DNA from: Parastagonospora avenae f. sp. tritici 18332-5 | Taxonomy: Eukaryota > Ascomycota > Dothideomycetes > Pleosporales > Phaeosphaeriaceae | Direction of reading: 5' to 3' | Length of the DNA: 64,000 bases | Assembly: GCA_022559985.1 (NCBI GenBank) | Contig: JAFJTR010000005.1 | Span: 780,712 to 844,711 of the forward strand | In this document: positions 1-11,386 of the stretch, piece by piece | Layout: every line of letters starts with the position of its first letter | How positions within the stretch are numbered: the stretch's first letter is position 1 | Notes under the pieces: generated by a model | What the model saw: the letters and a program-made list of their open reading frames with translations, nothing else | What the model was told of the DNA's origin: nothing | Databases searched by the model: none | Position numbers and translations under genes: made by a program

Positions 1-859
1 ACAGGACCCTTTTCCGGGAGTTTCAATTTTCCAGCAGTGCTCTGAACGTCCTTTGATGCTTTGCTTGCTATTCCTGCGAATCGAGCGAATTCAGGTTTGG
101 CCGTCCACTTACTCACGCCACTTGTGATCGCTCCAGCCCAAAGTGACCCACCACCAGTTACAGCCGTACCTGCCAGTAGCGCGCCAGCAGTGAGGTAGAT
201 GATCATGTCCCTCTTTCGCTTCCTCTCTTTCACCTTGTCTTGCATCTCATCTGTGTAACTGAATGTCTTGACAACCCAATCGATATCTAGACCCACCTCG
301 ATAAAGTAGTCCTGGAACGCTTCTGTCATTGCAAGGCGGGTGTGATCTACCACCGAAACCTCATCGAAGAATAGCATTACTGCACGCTTTATATTCGGTT
401 GGTGGTGTTTACCAATGTCCTTGCAACTGGGCGCCTGGTGATTTTAGTACATGTGTTGCCAAAAGATTTACAAGACAGTGAATACATACGATACAGCCGC
501 CAAGTCCGTCGCACGCACATCATACTACTTGGCGGATGATCAGGTGCGTAACGCTTCGACATCCATGATGGGAAGGTCTTTTCGTCCCTGTCGAGAACGC
601 TACGTCGCTCTTCGTCCAAGTATTTATCATGTTGACTTCGCAGCCATGGCACGTCCTCGTGTTTGTGTTTCTCGAACGTTTCTTTCGATGGCCGGTCGAT
701 ACCGCAGTCATTGTGCCATCGCACTTCACCATCTTCCTCCTGGCAATAAGGGTTGCCGTCGCAGCCTCTCAGTGACAGAGCTGGGTTGGCGCCAGTGAAT
801 TGCCAGAAGATGCAACTGGCGCACAAGGTCCAAGTCCTACGATGCGAGCTGAGCCGCAT
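1..859 (-). CDS. Hypothetical secreted or membrane protein, 3' end outside window
   Basis: Not recognised. Exon 1 (859-451) opens with a hydrophobic, signal-like stretch (about residues 8-30) followed by a Cys-rich segment (GCDGNPYCQ). A 71-nt intron (450-380, GTACTA donor, GTGCAG acceptor) joins it to a second frame that is open without a stop from 379 to the window edge. Exon 2 encodes a charged run (KVKERKRKRD) and then a Gly/Ala-rich hydrophobic stretch (IIYLTAGALLAGTAVTGGG) that could be a membrane segment. The open edge frame is the main reason to call a gene. The exon 1 reading between about 590 and 451 is less certain and may hide another intron. No function is proposed. Confidence 0.45.
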
Positions 860-1708
860 GTTTGTAACGCATGAATGGTAGGCCCTACAATCTGAATGGC
901 CTCTCCTGGTGGTGTGGGGTAAGATTGCTGAATATCTCTTCCATCGGGTCTCTCGAATGAAAGCTTAGATTGTTTGTGATGGGCTCGAGAGCGAGACAGG
1001 CAGAGTTTTATACCAGGTTTCGGCCATAGACCTCTGTGTTGATCACTTAGCCAATGTCGAAAGAGCATGGACCAAACTGCACCAATATCCGTAGCCAATT
1101 TTGGGCTTGGACAAGCCGTTCGATTTCTGAGGTTCGCATTTGAACGAGCCATTTTCGGTTCTACTGGAACGGCGATACTGACGACGGAAACTATGGAATG
1201 GATTTTCTGCCATCCCTAATTCCCACTCATCTGCAGGATTTCCATCACTTCTTCCAAGTTAAGACACGGCGCGGGCAAAACGAATTGGTTATCAACTACT
1301 TCCGTATGACGATTTCGGCAACTGAATGGATATCGGGTGTACTAGGGAACCTACTAGTAAGCATGGCGTCGAGATATATATATCTAACTTCGGCACGCAA
1401 ACAAGAGCCGCACCCGGCGTGGAGCATCTACTATATGTCGGCGGAGCATATTGAAGAGGCCAGACAACTAACCACACTTCATACTATGGTCATTGCAGCT
1501 TTGCAAACTTGAAACTGAAAACATGACTTCCGATACCTGGGTAGCCACATGCCGCGTACAAATATCACTGAGGAGAGCCGAATCAGCAGACCAAATCCGA
1601 CAATAGACACATATCATAGATACATAAATGTGCATTGGGCCCTAAGTGGGATCGTTCGTCATTAAAGTCTTGCTAGAATATCCACTGAGAGTTCCATACC
1701 GAAGTGGT
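860..1708. other. Gene-poor spacer left of the hAT element
   Basis: Short reading frames occur on both strands (for example 1198-1512 plus and 769-1152 minus), but none shows a known domain, consistent codon use or convincing splice sites. The right end (1701-1708) is the left target-site duplicate of the hAT element. Nothing else was recognised. Confidence 0.5.
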
Positions 1709-2724
1709 CAGGGCGGTCAACGGGCCGTAGTACGACTACGATAGACTCGCTTAGCCTTTGCTACGGCCATGCTCAGAGTAAATTCCCTACGGTGGTGACG
1801 CTCAGGGTTATAGCTACGATCGTAAGCCGTAGTACTGCCAAGATCACGTGGTCTCATCGTAGGGGGCCTCGTATTGGCTGAAGGAGCTAGTGGGCGTGCA
1901 GGAGCTCGAATAAAGCACTTGAGATGAGCGCTTTTTATCGACGTTTTGCACGTGTTTTAAGAGCTCTGTGAGTGGGCTGCTCACAACCTGGCACTGCACC
2001 TGGTTCTTCTGCAGTTGTAGGGCCTCTATAGTGTCGCCTGATAGTGAATTGCGATCGCATGTGACTGTACGTCGGGCTGATGAGAAGCAACGCTTATAAT
2101 CGCAGCTCGTAGATGGGATGAATAGGAAATCGACAGCGATTTTGAAGATACTGGGATAGGCCTTTTTACTCACCTGCAACCACCATTCGAAGGGCTCTTA
2201 AAGTAGCTCAGCCTCACGCTCGCTGGCTGTTTTAAGGTCAGTTACTAGGGCGTCGCAAAGGCTTCGAGAAGACGCAGGATGGGTGATATTAGGAGCACTG
2301 GGAGCAGTAGCAATCGATCGCAAACGACCGTCTTGGGACATGGTGGTGAGAGCAATAACGAGGTGAGAAAAATGAGCTTGTGGTGATAATTTGGGTGCGT
2401 ACGGCTGCTCCTATATACCTACGACGTTCACCCAACCACCTGGTCGTTAGGCTCCACCAGGCGCCCAAGGCGACGACGTGACGTGGGCATGTCAAAGCTT
2501 TGCAGTAGATCGCTAACAAATTAAGACAGGATCAGGCTATTAAGCTGCTCTAGAAGCTTCTGAGCTCCACCAGTAATTTCGGCCGTACTATGGCAGTACT
2601 ACGGCTCCCAAACAGTCACCACTACGCATACGAGACCTGACTATTCACTCATCCCGCCCGACTGCTTACATAACGCTATCATCATAGTAGTAGCGATCGA
2701 TAGTACGGCCTGTTGGCCGCCCTG
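1709..2724 (-). mobile_element. Internally deleted hAT-family DNA transposon (1,016 bp)
   Basis: The ends form terminal inverted repeats of 21 nt (1709-1729 and 2704-2724) with 19 of 21 positions identical, both starting CAGGGCGG, as hAT ends often start CAG. The flanking 8 bases are GAAGTGGT (1701-1708) and GAAGTGGC (2725-2732), an 8-bp target-site duplication with one transition. Subterminal repeats of the GCCGTAGTAC type occur near both ends. One 15-mer, GCCGTAGTACTGCCA, is exactly inverted at 1826-1840 and 2591-2605. Autonomous hAT elements are normally about 3-4 kb. Only the transposase C-terminus remains here, so the copy is a deletion derivative that could move only with help from another element. 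Confidence 0.9.
1844..2253 (-). pseudogene. hAT transposase C-terminal dimerisation domain, remnant
   Basis: The minus-strand frame reads EPFEWWLQVSKKAYPSIF and then an FLFIPSTSCDYKRCFSSAR block, and ends with LSGDTIEALQLQKNQ. This is the typical order of the hAT C-terminal dimerisation domain (WW, YP, IP, CFS, LS, IEAL). The frame is interrupted by a stop at 2198-2200, and everything N-terminal to the dimerisation domain is missing. It lies wholly inside the inverted repeats of the element. It cannot encode an active transposase. Confidence 0.85.
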
Positions 2725-5241
2725 GAAGTGGCGGCCCGTGGGCGAAACCTCCTCGCGGGGTTCTATCTTCACTCGATTTCAAATCCTTCAGAATTACATG
2801 AGGCTAAAAACGGAGACGAAGACTTCCATACCCCGTCGCCATATGTAGCCTCGCTAAAGCCATACACTACCATAATTTTGGTTATACCCTTGAACAGCCC
2901 TGAACCTACTCAAGTAAGCTTAGAATGGATCCAAGGACTAGGGTTATACCGGCTTCCCCAGATCAGGTTCACAATCAAGCCGTTTGTTTTACGCTCCACC
3001 GATGTTGCACTGGTGACGCTTCCCTGCTGTAAATTGTCTGGGTTTGGTATACCGTTATTCCACAGCCATGAAACCATTTCGGCTCGGATACCCTCGCATG
3101 AACTCCTGGGGCACAGTAGTCAAAACTAGGAAGCGGGATCTTGTCTCCGAACCGGACTTTGAAAGTGTCTCCGGTGCAAAAGAAATATTCAAGATGAACA
3201 AAGACTCCTTTTTCTCAAGGACAGTTCTCCTCTCCGTTAGAGAAGATCTATAGAAACGAAATAATCAAGATGGTCAAGCTCCTAGACCTCCAGATCAACC
3301 TTGTGATGGCCTCTCTGGCCATCGGGGCTATCGTCCAACCTGATTACATCGCTCGTTAGGTACGCTGTCTCTTCTCAAATCACCAACATGGTTGCTGTCT
3401 GCATATAGAATGCTGATGTACAGTCTTCTGCCCTTGAAGCTGAGGCCGAAGCCACGTCCACCATCGAGGCTGCTACCTATGTAGACAAGAGTGTTGCCAC
3501 TATCGCCCAGACCATCAGCGCATGGAACTTACACGTCTGCACTCAGCAGATAGGCGACTCTGAACTCATGAGAGAACTGGGCTTAGCGTGTGCTCATGTG
3601 ACATTCAAGAGCGACTTTAGACACGTGACGCCAACCTAGCCTTTTGTTACCAGAAGGCCAGCAGGACTTCCAGAAGGAGATGTCGGAGTTCCAAAGGAAG
3701 AATGACGAGTAGTAACGCTCCCTGCGTATGCCGTTCTGCGGGGGGCATCAATCCGATGAACCTGTGTGTTGTACCAAGAATTCAGGCATTGCAAAACCAT
3801 GCACTAGTGATCATTTGATCGGTGGATAAGAGCAGCTGTTCAACACCGCAGCTCAGCGCCTGTAGACTGTAGACGACACACGTAGGATACAATATAGCCC
3901 CTCAGTCTCTGATGACTTCAAGCTTTTCGGCGACGTATGTGATTCTTGGATCATAATCTGTGATGCATTAGTTCTGAGGCGGGTTGATAACTGCTTTTTG
4001 TTCTACTCATTCATGGGACTGGCCTCAAATCACGTCTCCATACTGCTTGTGATTAGTCGGAGTTCAGCGATTTCTTTTGTAGCTGTGCTTATGCAAAGAT
4101 GATAAGCTGAGAATGTAGCACACAATTCTTCTCATTATTGGTAGCCGACCGTTGCCTGTGCTCCGAGTCACGGGCAAACGGCTTCCAGGGTTGGGACTCC
4201 GAATATTCATAATATTGTGTCCCGCAATCATGCCGACTACGAGTTCTACGGACCTGGGGCATCGCCTGCGAGGCCATTCCAAGTACTATGGATTTCTCCG
4301 GTAGTCTCATAACGTTTCCAGCATGGCCGCGTCGTTACTAGGATCACCAGGGTTCTTGGTTCTGTTCGGCGCGTCCGCAGCGCATAGAGTGAAATACCTA
4401 ACGATTCAATTCTGTGAACGCCAGGTTGATCGCATCGTGAAGGTATACAGGTTCTGGTATCGTGCGTCCAGACGTTGGTTTACCTGGGGGCTTAGTGGGG
4501 AAAGGGCCCTGCAGAATGAGCCTGAGAAGCCGCTACCACAAGTAAACTTGGAAGCAACGTATCATGCAGCGAAGTTGTAACTTACTAATAATGTATTTTT
4601 CAGTATGTAGATGTGCGGGTTCGCGGGCATAGCTACTCTGCCCCCTCTTCCTCCGCACTTCACGGCTCACGGCTCCACTCTCCCAGCGCATTGTCGCTTA
4701 GCACTAGACCACTTCCTCACTCATGCCGAAAATTTTCGACAAATATCATCCAGAACTCCGAATGCTGACTGAAAACCGCATTGAGGCTTGGTTTAGCCTC
4801 GTATCGGTCGTATTGTGTTAATCAACGAAAAGGCTTTCAGAGTCGGCTCCCCAACCTTGCCCCGGAAAGAGCGGCTGCACAACACGAGAAGTGATATCCG
4901 CCACCTGTGAATTCCGCGCAAATCAGGGTCCAGCGATCTTGAGTGAGCTGACCCAGCATGGTTTGATAGCTTAAGCCTGCAGCATCGGCGATCATCAAGA
5001 TGCGCATACCGACCTGACTCTGCTATGTCGTAAGCACCGTGGCGCCGTTGCTGACTTGCTTTGTCTGCTGTATCATGTACATTGACATTCGCCTCTTGAT
5101 TTTTCATGGTCTCTATTAGCGATCTCATCACCTTCATTCTCATTGATTGCATGAACCGCTGTTCAAGTTTCTCGCACAAGCATCTTTCAACCACATCGTC
5201 CTGCCCGCGAAGAAATCCTGCAACGACAAGACCGTCCTCAA
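2725..5241. other. Gene-poor region right of the hAT element
   Basis: Apart from the decayed secreted-protein gene at 3270-3639, no gene could be supported. The frame at 2713-3129 starts inside the hAT end with TTG and has no known motif. The frames at 4064-4310 and 4323-4580 look random. The 178-codon minus frame at 4793-5329 overlaps the start of the efflux-pump gene and matches no family I know. Confidence 0.45.
3270..3639 (+). pseudogene. Possible small secreted-protein gene with premature stop
   Basis: An ATG at 3270 begins a typical short signal-peptide sequence (hydrophobic VMASLAIGAIV). A stop (TAG, 3357-3359) comes just before a good intron (3360-3408, GTACGC donor, TATAG acceptor). 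The following exon continues in the same phase as NADVQSSALEAEAEATST and ends at 3639. Without the TAG the model would read straight through, and the stop is one transition from CAG. The mature part has no recognisable domain. An intact gene using another splice site is possible but was not found. Confidence 0.3.
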
Positions 5242-7580
5242 ATGTCTGAAATAGCGAGTAGATCGCGCTCGGATATTTTACTTCGCACGAAACTGGAGCC
5301 GAGAACGCCCATTCAAGAAAATGATCCAAAATTGATTACAGGAATCCTTGCAGATTTGGCAGAGAACTGCACAGAAGCATTCTCAAGGCCGCCAGCGAAT
5401 TATGCCGAAACAGCTGATGCAGCGTCGAATTCGCGACTGGAAGACAATCGAGGTTTTCCACATAGTGGGGAAAGCGCATCGATGCTCGCACAATCAAACC
5501 CAGAAGTTGTAGATTTGGAGAGACAGGCTCGCCCGAGATCCAAGAAGACTCAAGCAGAAGAGAGAGATCACGGGCTAGGAACCATGGAGTCGTATCAAAT
5601 CTCTAGGCACACGAGTCTTTCCCGGCCAAGCACAATTCGGGGCGGCGTTGCGGATTCGGCCACAAGTCTAGTAAAGAAAGACAAGAATGCAATCGTGGAG
5701 ACTTATCTGCGTGAAGGAGAATCATTAGAGAAGTCATCGGCATCCCAGAAGCGAGCTGAAGATGCGGCAAAGCCACCAACATACCCTTCACCAGCGAAGA
5801 CAGCAATCATCATGGTGTCGTTGTACATCTCTATTTTCCTCGTGGCGCTCGATCGAACGATCATCGGACCCGCAGTACCCGCGATCACTAACCAGTTCAA
5901 CAGTGTAGGCGACATTGGCTGGTATGGAAGCTCCTACATGCTCACATCTGCCGGCTTCATCTTGTTGTACGGCCGCATTTATACCTTCTTCCCCACCAAA
6001 GTTGTCTTCTTATCTGGAATATTCCTTTTCGAAATAGGGAGCGCTGTGTGTGGAGCGGCGCAGTCCAGCACCATGTTGATCGTTGGAAGAGCTATTGCAG
6101 GTCTCGGAAGTAGTGGTATTTTCACTGGTGCAATCTTGATCATGCTAAATACTGTTCCACTTCATCGAAGGCCATTATTACAGGGTTTGTTTGGTGCTTG
6201 TTTTGGCTTCGCAAGCGTAGCTGGTCCGTTGCTTGGTGGGGCATTCACTGGAAGCAAGGCGTAAGTTATGCTATCCCTCGATTGCATGATTTCGCTAACT
6301 CTCCAAGAACCTGGCGATGGTGCTTCTATATTAACTTACCACTTGGTGGACTGACGATACTGGTTGTCATTTTCTTGCTCAAGCTGGACGAGCAAAAGCC
6401 GAAGCTCACGCACTGGAGAGACACGATCAAGAACCTCGATCCACTGGGTACAATTCTGTTCTTACCAGCTATCACATGTTTGTTACTAGCCCTCGAATGG
6501 GGTGCGGCGGAGTACTCATGGAACTCACCGCAACTCATCGCGCTCTTGGCAGTCTTTGCCGTGCTACTTGTCGCATTCATCACCTGGCAGTATATCACTC
6601 GGCACACCACGGCCACAGTTACCGCTCGGATTCTGTTTCAGCAAAGTGTGGCGTTCGGCGGCGCCTCTCAATTCTGCGTTGGCTCTGCCATGCTGACAGT
6701 GTCGATATACATTCCGCTGTGGTTCCAGGCGATCAAAGAGGTGTCAGCCATGCAATCAGGCATTAACACTATCCCACTCGTTCTCTCGGTAGTGGTTGGA
6801 TCCGTCCTCTCGGGTGGTCTGACCCAGCGTCTCGGATACTACACGCCGTTCATGATCATAGGCTCCAGTTTGATGGCAGTCGGGACCGGCCTTATCACGA
6901 CCTGGAATGTACATACAAGTATCAGTATGTGGATCGGATATCAGGTCATCCTAGGCTTAGGTGTTGGCTGCACCATGCAACATCCAAACCTAGCGGTTCA
7001 GATTGTTTTGTCTAAGCAGGATGTGCCGACAGGGACGGCCATTCTCTCGTTATGTCAAACACTTGGTGGCGCAATCTTCACCGCTGTAGGCCAGAACCTC
7101 TACATCGACAAGTTCACTACTGGTATAGAGCGCGTTGGTGGACTAGACCCGAAACAGATGCTGGGAGGTGGCGCAACAGATCTCACAAAGGCCGTACCAA
7201 CAGCGCTTCGACCAGGTGTCCTCGAAGCCTACAATAACTCCCTCACAAAAGGCACGTTCTTCGCGGCTCTCATCGTTGCGTGTTTGGCCATCCCAGCTGC
7301 TCTGGGTATGGAATGGCGAAGCGTGAAGGCCAAGAATAGCCTTTCTCAAGCTGCTGCTCAAGACGAAGAGAAGACGTGTAGTGCCGATGAAGAATTGGCC
7401 CCAAAAACCATGCACGACCAATCAGAACAGTCGCCAACAGCCTCGAACACTGCACAGACTGGGGTTTCCGCATCCGGACCTGTGTGGAAGAGATTGTATC
7501 GTTCGAGTGGTCAAATTACTTCTTATCTGACGGCCAAAGCTAATCCTGATCTCCATAATGAACTGAAAAATGGGAGATAG
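5242..7580 (+). CDS. MFS drug/toxin efflux transporter (DHA2, 14-TM type)
   Basis: Two exons (5242-6260, 6308-7580) are joined by a 47-nt intron with GTAAGT donor, GCTAAC branch site and CAAG acceptor. The product is about 763 aa. After a long hydrophilic N-terminus, about 14 hydrophobic segments follow. The first carries LDRTIIGPAVPAI, the family's motif D1, and later come GRAIAGLGSSG and the loop TWRWCFYINLPLGG that is diagnostic for DHA2 pumps. The hydrophilic head of about 190 residues is longer than usual, so the true start could be the in-frame ATG at 5584. Such pumps export toxins and antifungals across the plasma membrane. Its place beside a glycosyltransferase and a synthetase remnant suggests self-protection or product export, which is inferred. 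Confidence 0.85.
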
Positions 7581-8790
7581 AGAGGTCTTATTTGGTTGGG
7601 ATCTATTAATCAAAGTAATACAAAGCTGAAATTCCTCGCATGGATTGCGCTAATCCCTGTGCTTTGGGTATGAGGCTGGGATGGGCTTCCGGGTAGATGA
7701 CCTTAGCTCTTGAAAGACAGGTTTACCACGCGTGAAGCGTTTATAATATGCGCTATAATCTGTGGCCACACCGTGCAATTTACTCCAAAGTAACAACATT
7801 ACACGCGGGCATGACATTGCATAAATGAGCTCAGCCGCGCGCACTTCGTTGTCGTCCGTGTGCACAGCTTCCGTAATCCCACCAACAGTCACCATGATTA
7901 ATGAGCATCTTGCGTTCCGATACAGGAAATTTGTAGAGCCAATGGCGGCATCGAAACTAGATAAATGTTGACGCGATTGAGCTGTGACAAGACACGATGG
8001 CTGTCTGCTTTTGAAAACGCAGTTCAATCAAAGTCCGCTTCTCAAACTGTACGATAGACTTTGCCGGAAGTGTCATGCAGACGCACATACAGCTTGTTCC
8101 GGATACTTCTCTCGCCTGACAGTAACTGCAGATTGTTCATCGGTGAAGTACGGTGCACATTCCATATTGGTCGGTCTTGCAGGAGCAAGGTGCCGTCTGG
8201 GTAACTCGACGCATGTCAGATGCGTTGCTGATCATCCCTGCGCTGATAATTGCGCCAACTTTGCTTCGTGAGGATACATCGCACCCAAGAGTATTCTAGT
8301 GGCCAATGGTAAAGCTACCCAGCTTCTGGTTTCATGGCTGAGATGCTGCCGTATTCTTCCAACTGTGAACTTTGACTCGTGTAGCTTTGAAACGCCGCTT
8401 CTCCATTTGTCGTTGCGTCTTATTAGGCTGCGATCGTATCAGTGATACGAATTTTCCAAACGCTGCAATGCAATGAGGTTGCAACACCAACTTTTTCGCA
8501 CGGTTCCCCACCTCCTTGCCAAAACCCGTGCTGAACAACGTCGCATCCAAGAATAGCTACACACCGCGTATGAGGTGCTTTTTGTTCTGACATCGCATCC
8601 GTCGGGACACCATGATAGAAGATACCATGGCTGATGTAGTGTCAGGTATGGCCCCTGTCGACCATGTATTGTGGTGAGTGGTGGCCTTCGGCTTCGGAGA
8701 TTGAGTAGAGTCGAGTGGTGCAAACGCTATAACTCAGCTTGGGGGCCGCGCTTACATGAGCCCATAGGTGACCTTGAGAATCGCCGCTAG
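7581..8790. other. Intergenic, nothing recognised
   Basis: The longest frames (7650-8027 minus, 125 codons; 8439-8723 minus) show no domain, signal peptide or good splice structure. I see no gene here. Confidence 0.45.
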
Positions 8791-8800
8791 GTATATATGT
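8791..8800 (+). promoter_or_regulatory. TATA-like box of the glycosyltransferase gene
   Basis: GTATATATGT lies about 105 bp upstream of the ATG at 8902, a plausible distance for a fungal core promoter. Placement is by motif only. Confidence 0.35.
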
Positions 8801-8901
8801 GTTCTAATGTCAGTCGCATCTTGGAGATCTAAGTTCCTTCGTTACTTCGTTGCACTCTCTAAAGCACATAAAAAGGCCTCGAATAAAACATTCCTGAAAA
8901 C

Positions 8902-10227
8902 ATGACCAGGTCCACACATGTTGTCCTAAGCGTAGCATGGCAGGATGCTGGAGATACTACTCGTGCTATTGCCATGGCTATTGCCTTACGGGACATGTGC
9001 CCAGAAGGCCATGAGCTGAAGATCGATTTTCTGTCATGCGGTTCGCGCTTCGAATACCAAATAACAGATGCTGGCTTCAACATCGTGCCAGCTCAGCCAC
9101 GGGTTAAGGGCATGTCAGTGGCCCATGATCTCGGCTGGGATTGGCCCGAGTTCTTTGGCTCAGAAGAGATTGCAAAGACGTTCATCGATGGCCAACTGGC
9201 GGCTTTCCGAGAAATGCAACCTGATATCGTCTTCCACGGCATGTGGGCGCCAGCATCTATCGCTGCACGACTCCTTGGCATTCGGACTATCAACTTCTTA
9301 CCAGTCCCCCTCCACCCCGGAGCATTTGCTCATGGTCTTGTGCGGGACCTCCCAGATATGATGCCACTCTTCACTAGGCTTCCACGGCCCATACGGAAGC
9401 AAATTGCTTGGTGGGCCAGCGGATTGATGATAAAAGCGCCTATATTTACGCAAAAGCGATTAGGTGCTGCAGCTGCTGCCTGTGGGTGGCCAACCAAGGG
9501 ACCGATATCACTTTTCGACATGAACATGGCCGATCTTAATCTTGTCAACGACCATCCCATCTTTCATAGGGAGTATCTACACCTGATCCCAGAAAACATC
9601 GTTTTGACCGGTCCATTGTACGCTAGTAATGTCTCCGAGCTCGACGAGGACATCTCGAATCATCTAAAGAAGGGACCTGGTCCTTCCATTCTGGTGACAA
9701 TGGGCAGCTCCGGCACAGAAGAGTTCTTGTTTGAGGCCATTGAGGCACTCAGATTGAACCCTGAGGACGATTGGACTGCCGTCATCCTAGCATCGAAGTC
9801 CATCTGCTCAATCGACAGGGCAAATGAGATCGCAGCGGGAGATCCACGCCTCCTAGTGACCGATCGGTTCATCCCGGCACCTGCCGCAAACGCTCTAGCA
9901 GACGTCGTTATCACACACGGTGGTCAAGGCACAGTCCAGTGTGCCCTGGCGGCAGGCAAGCCGATCGTCGGGGTTGCATTGCAAGTCGAGCAGCAGACCA
10001 ATCTAGACAATGCGATGAATGCAGGTGCAGGTGTTCGAATTCAAAAGCAATCTTGGAAGGCGAAGATAATACGTTCCACGGTTCTTACGGTGCTCAAGAA
10101 CCCCCAGTATGCTGCAAAGGCGAGGATGTTAGCGGAAACCCTTAACTCCATGGATGGTGCAACGACAGCAGCAAAAGTGATGTGGAGGTTCATTCTCGAG
10201 GTACAGAACGAGAAGGCGAAGGCCTGA
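8902..10227 (+). CDS. UDP-dependent glycosyltransferase, GT1 family
   Basis: A single intronless frame encodes 441 aa. The C-terminal domain carries the donor-sugar site of GT1 enzymes: VTDRFIPAPAANALADVVITHGGQGTVQ, then GKPIVGVALQVEQQTN (about residues 305-370). The HGGQGT and EQQTN blocks correspond to the UDP-sugar motif of plant UGTs and bacterial macrolide glycosyltransferases. The N-terminal half is the acceptor domain and has no signal peptide or membrane anchor, so a cytosolic enzyme is expected. The likely reaction is transfer of a sugar to a small lipophilic acceptor. Its neighbours are the efflux pump upstream and the broken synthetase downstream, so it was probably a tailoring or detoxifying enzyme of that locus. 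The reading frame is intact. Confidence 0.9.
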   Translation: MTRSTHVVLSVAWQDAGDTTRAIAMAIALRDMCPEGHELKIDFLSCGSRFEYQITDAGFNIVPAQPRVKGMSVAHDLGWDWPEFFGSEEIAKTFIDGQLAAFREMQPDIVFHGMWAPASIAARLLGIRTINFLPVPLHPGAFAHGLVRDLPDMMPLFTRLPRPIRKQIAWWASGLMIKAPIFTQKRLGAAAAACGWPTKGPISLFDMNMADLNLVNDHPIFHREYLHLIPENIVLTGPLYASNVSELDEDISNHLKKGPGPSILVTMGSSGTEEFLFEAIEALRLNPEDDWTAVILASKSICSIDRANEIAAGDPRLLVTDRFIPAPAANALADVVITHGGQGTVQCALAAGKPIVGVALQVEQQTNLDNAMNAGAGVRIQKQSWKAKIIRSTVLTVLKNPQYAAKARMLAETLNSMDGATTAAKVMWRFILEVQNEKAKA

Positions 10228-11386
10228 GGACGGGTTGTAGTTTAACGAATCTCGGGGTAATGAAGTTTCCATGATAACAAGGCCCCTATCTGTGCGTTCA
10301 GCGATTTTTATCTGAGTTGTTTGATAGCCAGAGCTGCTGTGACCATGCTTGAGCTGAATCTAGGCGCGTTTGCGAGGACTGGGATAGAAATTGTTGGCGC
10401 GTTCGCTGCTCGTAACGATGAAGGCAGGTCGCTGATGGGAAACACTTGCACTTGCACTCGCCTGCGCAATCGGCAACCATCCGGGCACCGATTTTCGAGC
10501 CGACCTCGGGAGGCTCGGCTTGCACCCCTTTAGTCACCCTTCAACTTCCCGCTCCATTCTCCCTGTACATTCTTCAGCACCGTCTTTTCTAGTTCTCAGT
10601 TCAATTCTAACCTCGAAAGAATAAAAGTCGCTATGCTACGAACACAATTCGTGTCACCAGTCTACCCGGATTGTGAATTGTCACTTCGATTGCCAAACGT
10701 CTGTTACACTGCTGGGCAGAGCACAATCTGGCAAACACAAAACAATGCTGGCACCATATGCACTGAGCACTTCGCTCTTTACGATGATTTGGTCTGCCAT
10801 TGCTCAGCAGTCCAACGCAAAGATGGAGACGACGCATCTGACCCATATTTCTACCTTTTGATGTGGTACGTGACTGTGTTCACCAGACCTATGCGTTCAT
10901 CACACCATGAGTCTTTTCGAGAACGAAATTTAAGCAGACCACAACCGCAGTCACAGGCCTAAACGACCGTGCTGCAATGTGACCGCGATCTGATGGTGTC
11001 GACCTCTACACATGACGAGCGCCGGTACCTGAAGCTGTTTCGAAACCTGTCGCATGCAGTATGTTTGCTTAACATGTATCAGGCGATTGCTACACCTCAA
11101 TCATAGAAGCAAGCTTGTCTTTCCGAATGCTTCGAGTCAACTTCGGACCATTTGCGGGTACACACAACTGATTCGAAGCTTGACTTACACATTTCCGCGA
11201 TGAAAAACTCGATTGTCGTCATGCCAGCGTACGCCACAGTGAAAAGGACTGAGGTCCTCGGCCCAAAAGCCTTCTCCCATCGAGTCAGACGCCCCTCAAT
11301 TACTCCGTCTGGCACTGGGCACGAACCACTTGCGCTAGCATTCACAGCCCACTCAAGGCCCTGATGAGTATATCTAAGATAGCCTA
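10228..11386. other. Intergenic, possible decayed coding sequence
   Basis: A short signal-like frame (10745-10861, starting MLAPYALSTSLFTMIWSAIAQQ) is followed by a strong GTACGT donor near 10866, and an open stretch runs on to 11106. The parts do not join in frame, so no gene is called. No polyketide-synthase domain was found upstream of the synthetase remnant. Confidence 0.35.

Noticed and set aside
2713..3129. 138-codon plus frame next to the hAT end
   Set aside because: It starts with TTG inside the transposon's inverted repeat and has no domain or splice support.
4793..5329. 178-codon minus frame overlapping the efflux-pump start
   Set aside because: No family match, it overlaps a supported gene on the other strand, and codon use looks random in its second half.
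7650..8027. 125-codon minus frame
   Set aside because: No domain, no signal peptide, and no splice sites to extend it.
10745..11106. Signal-peptide-like frame followed by a strong splice donor
   Set aside because: The open sequence after the putative intron does not join in frame; kept only as possible decay.
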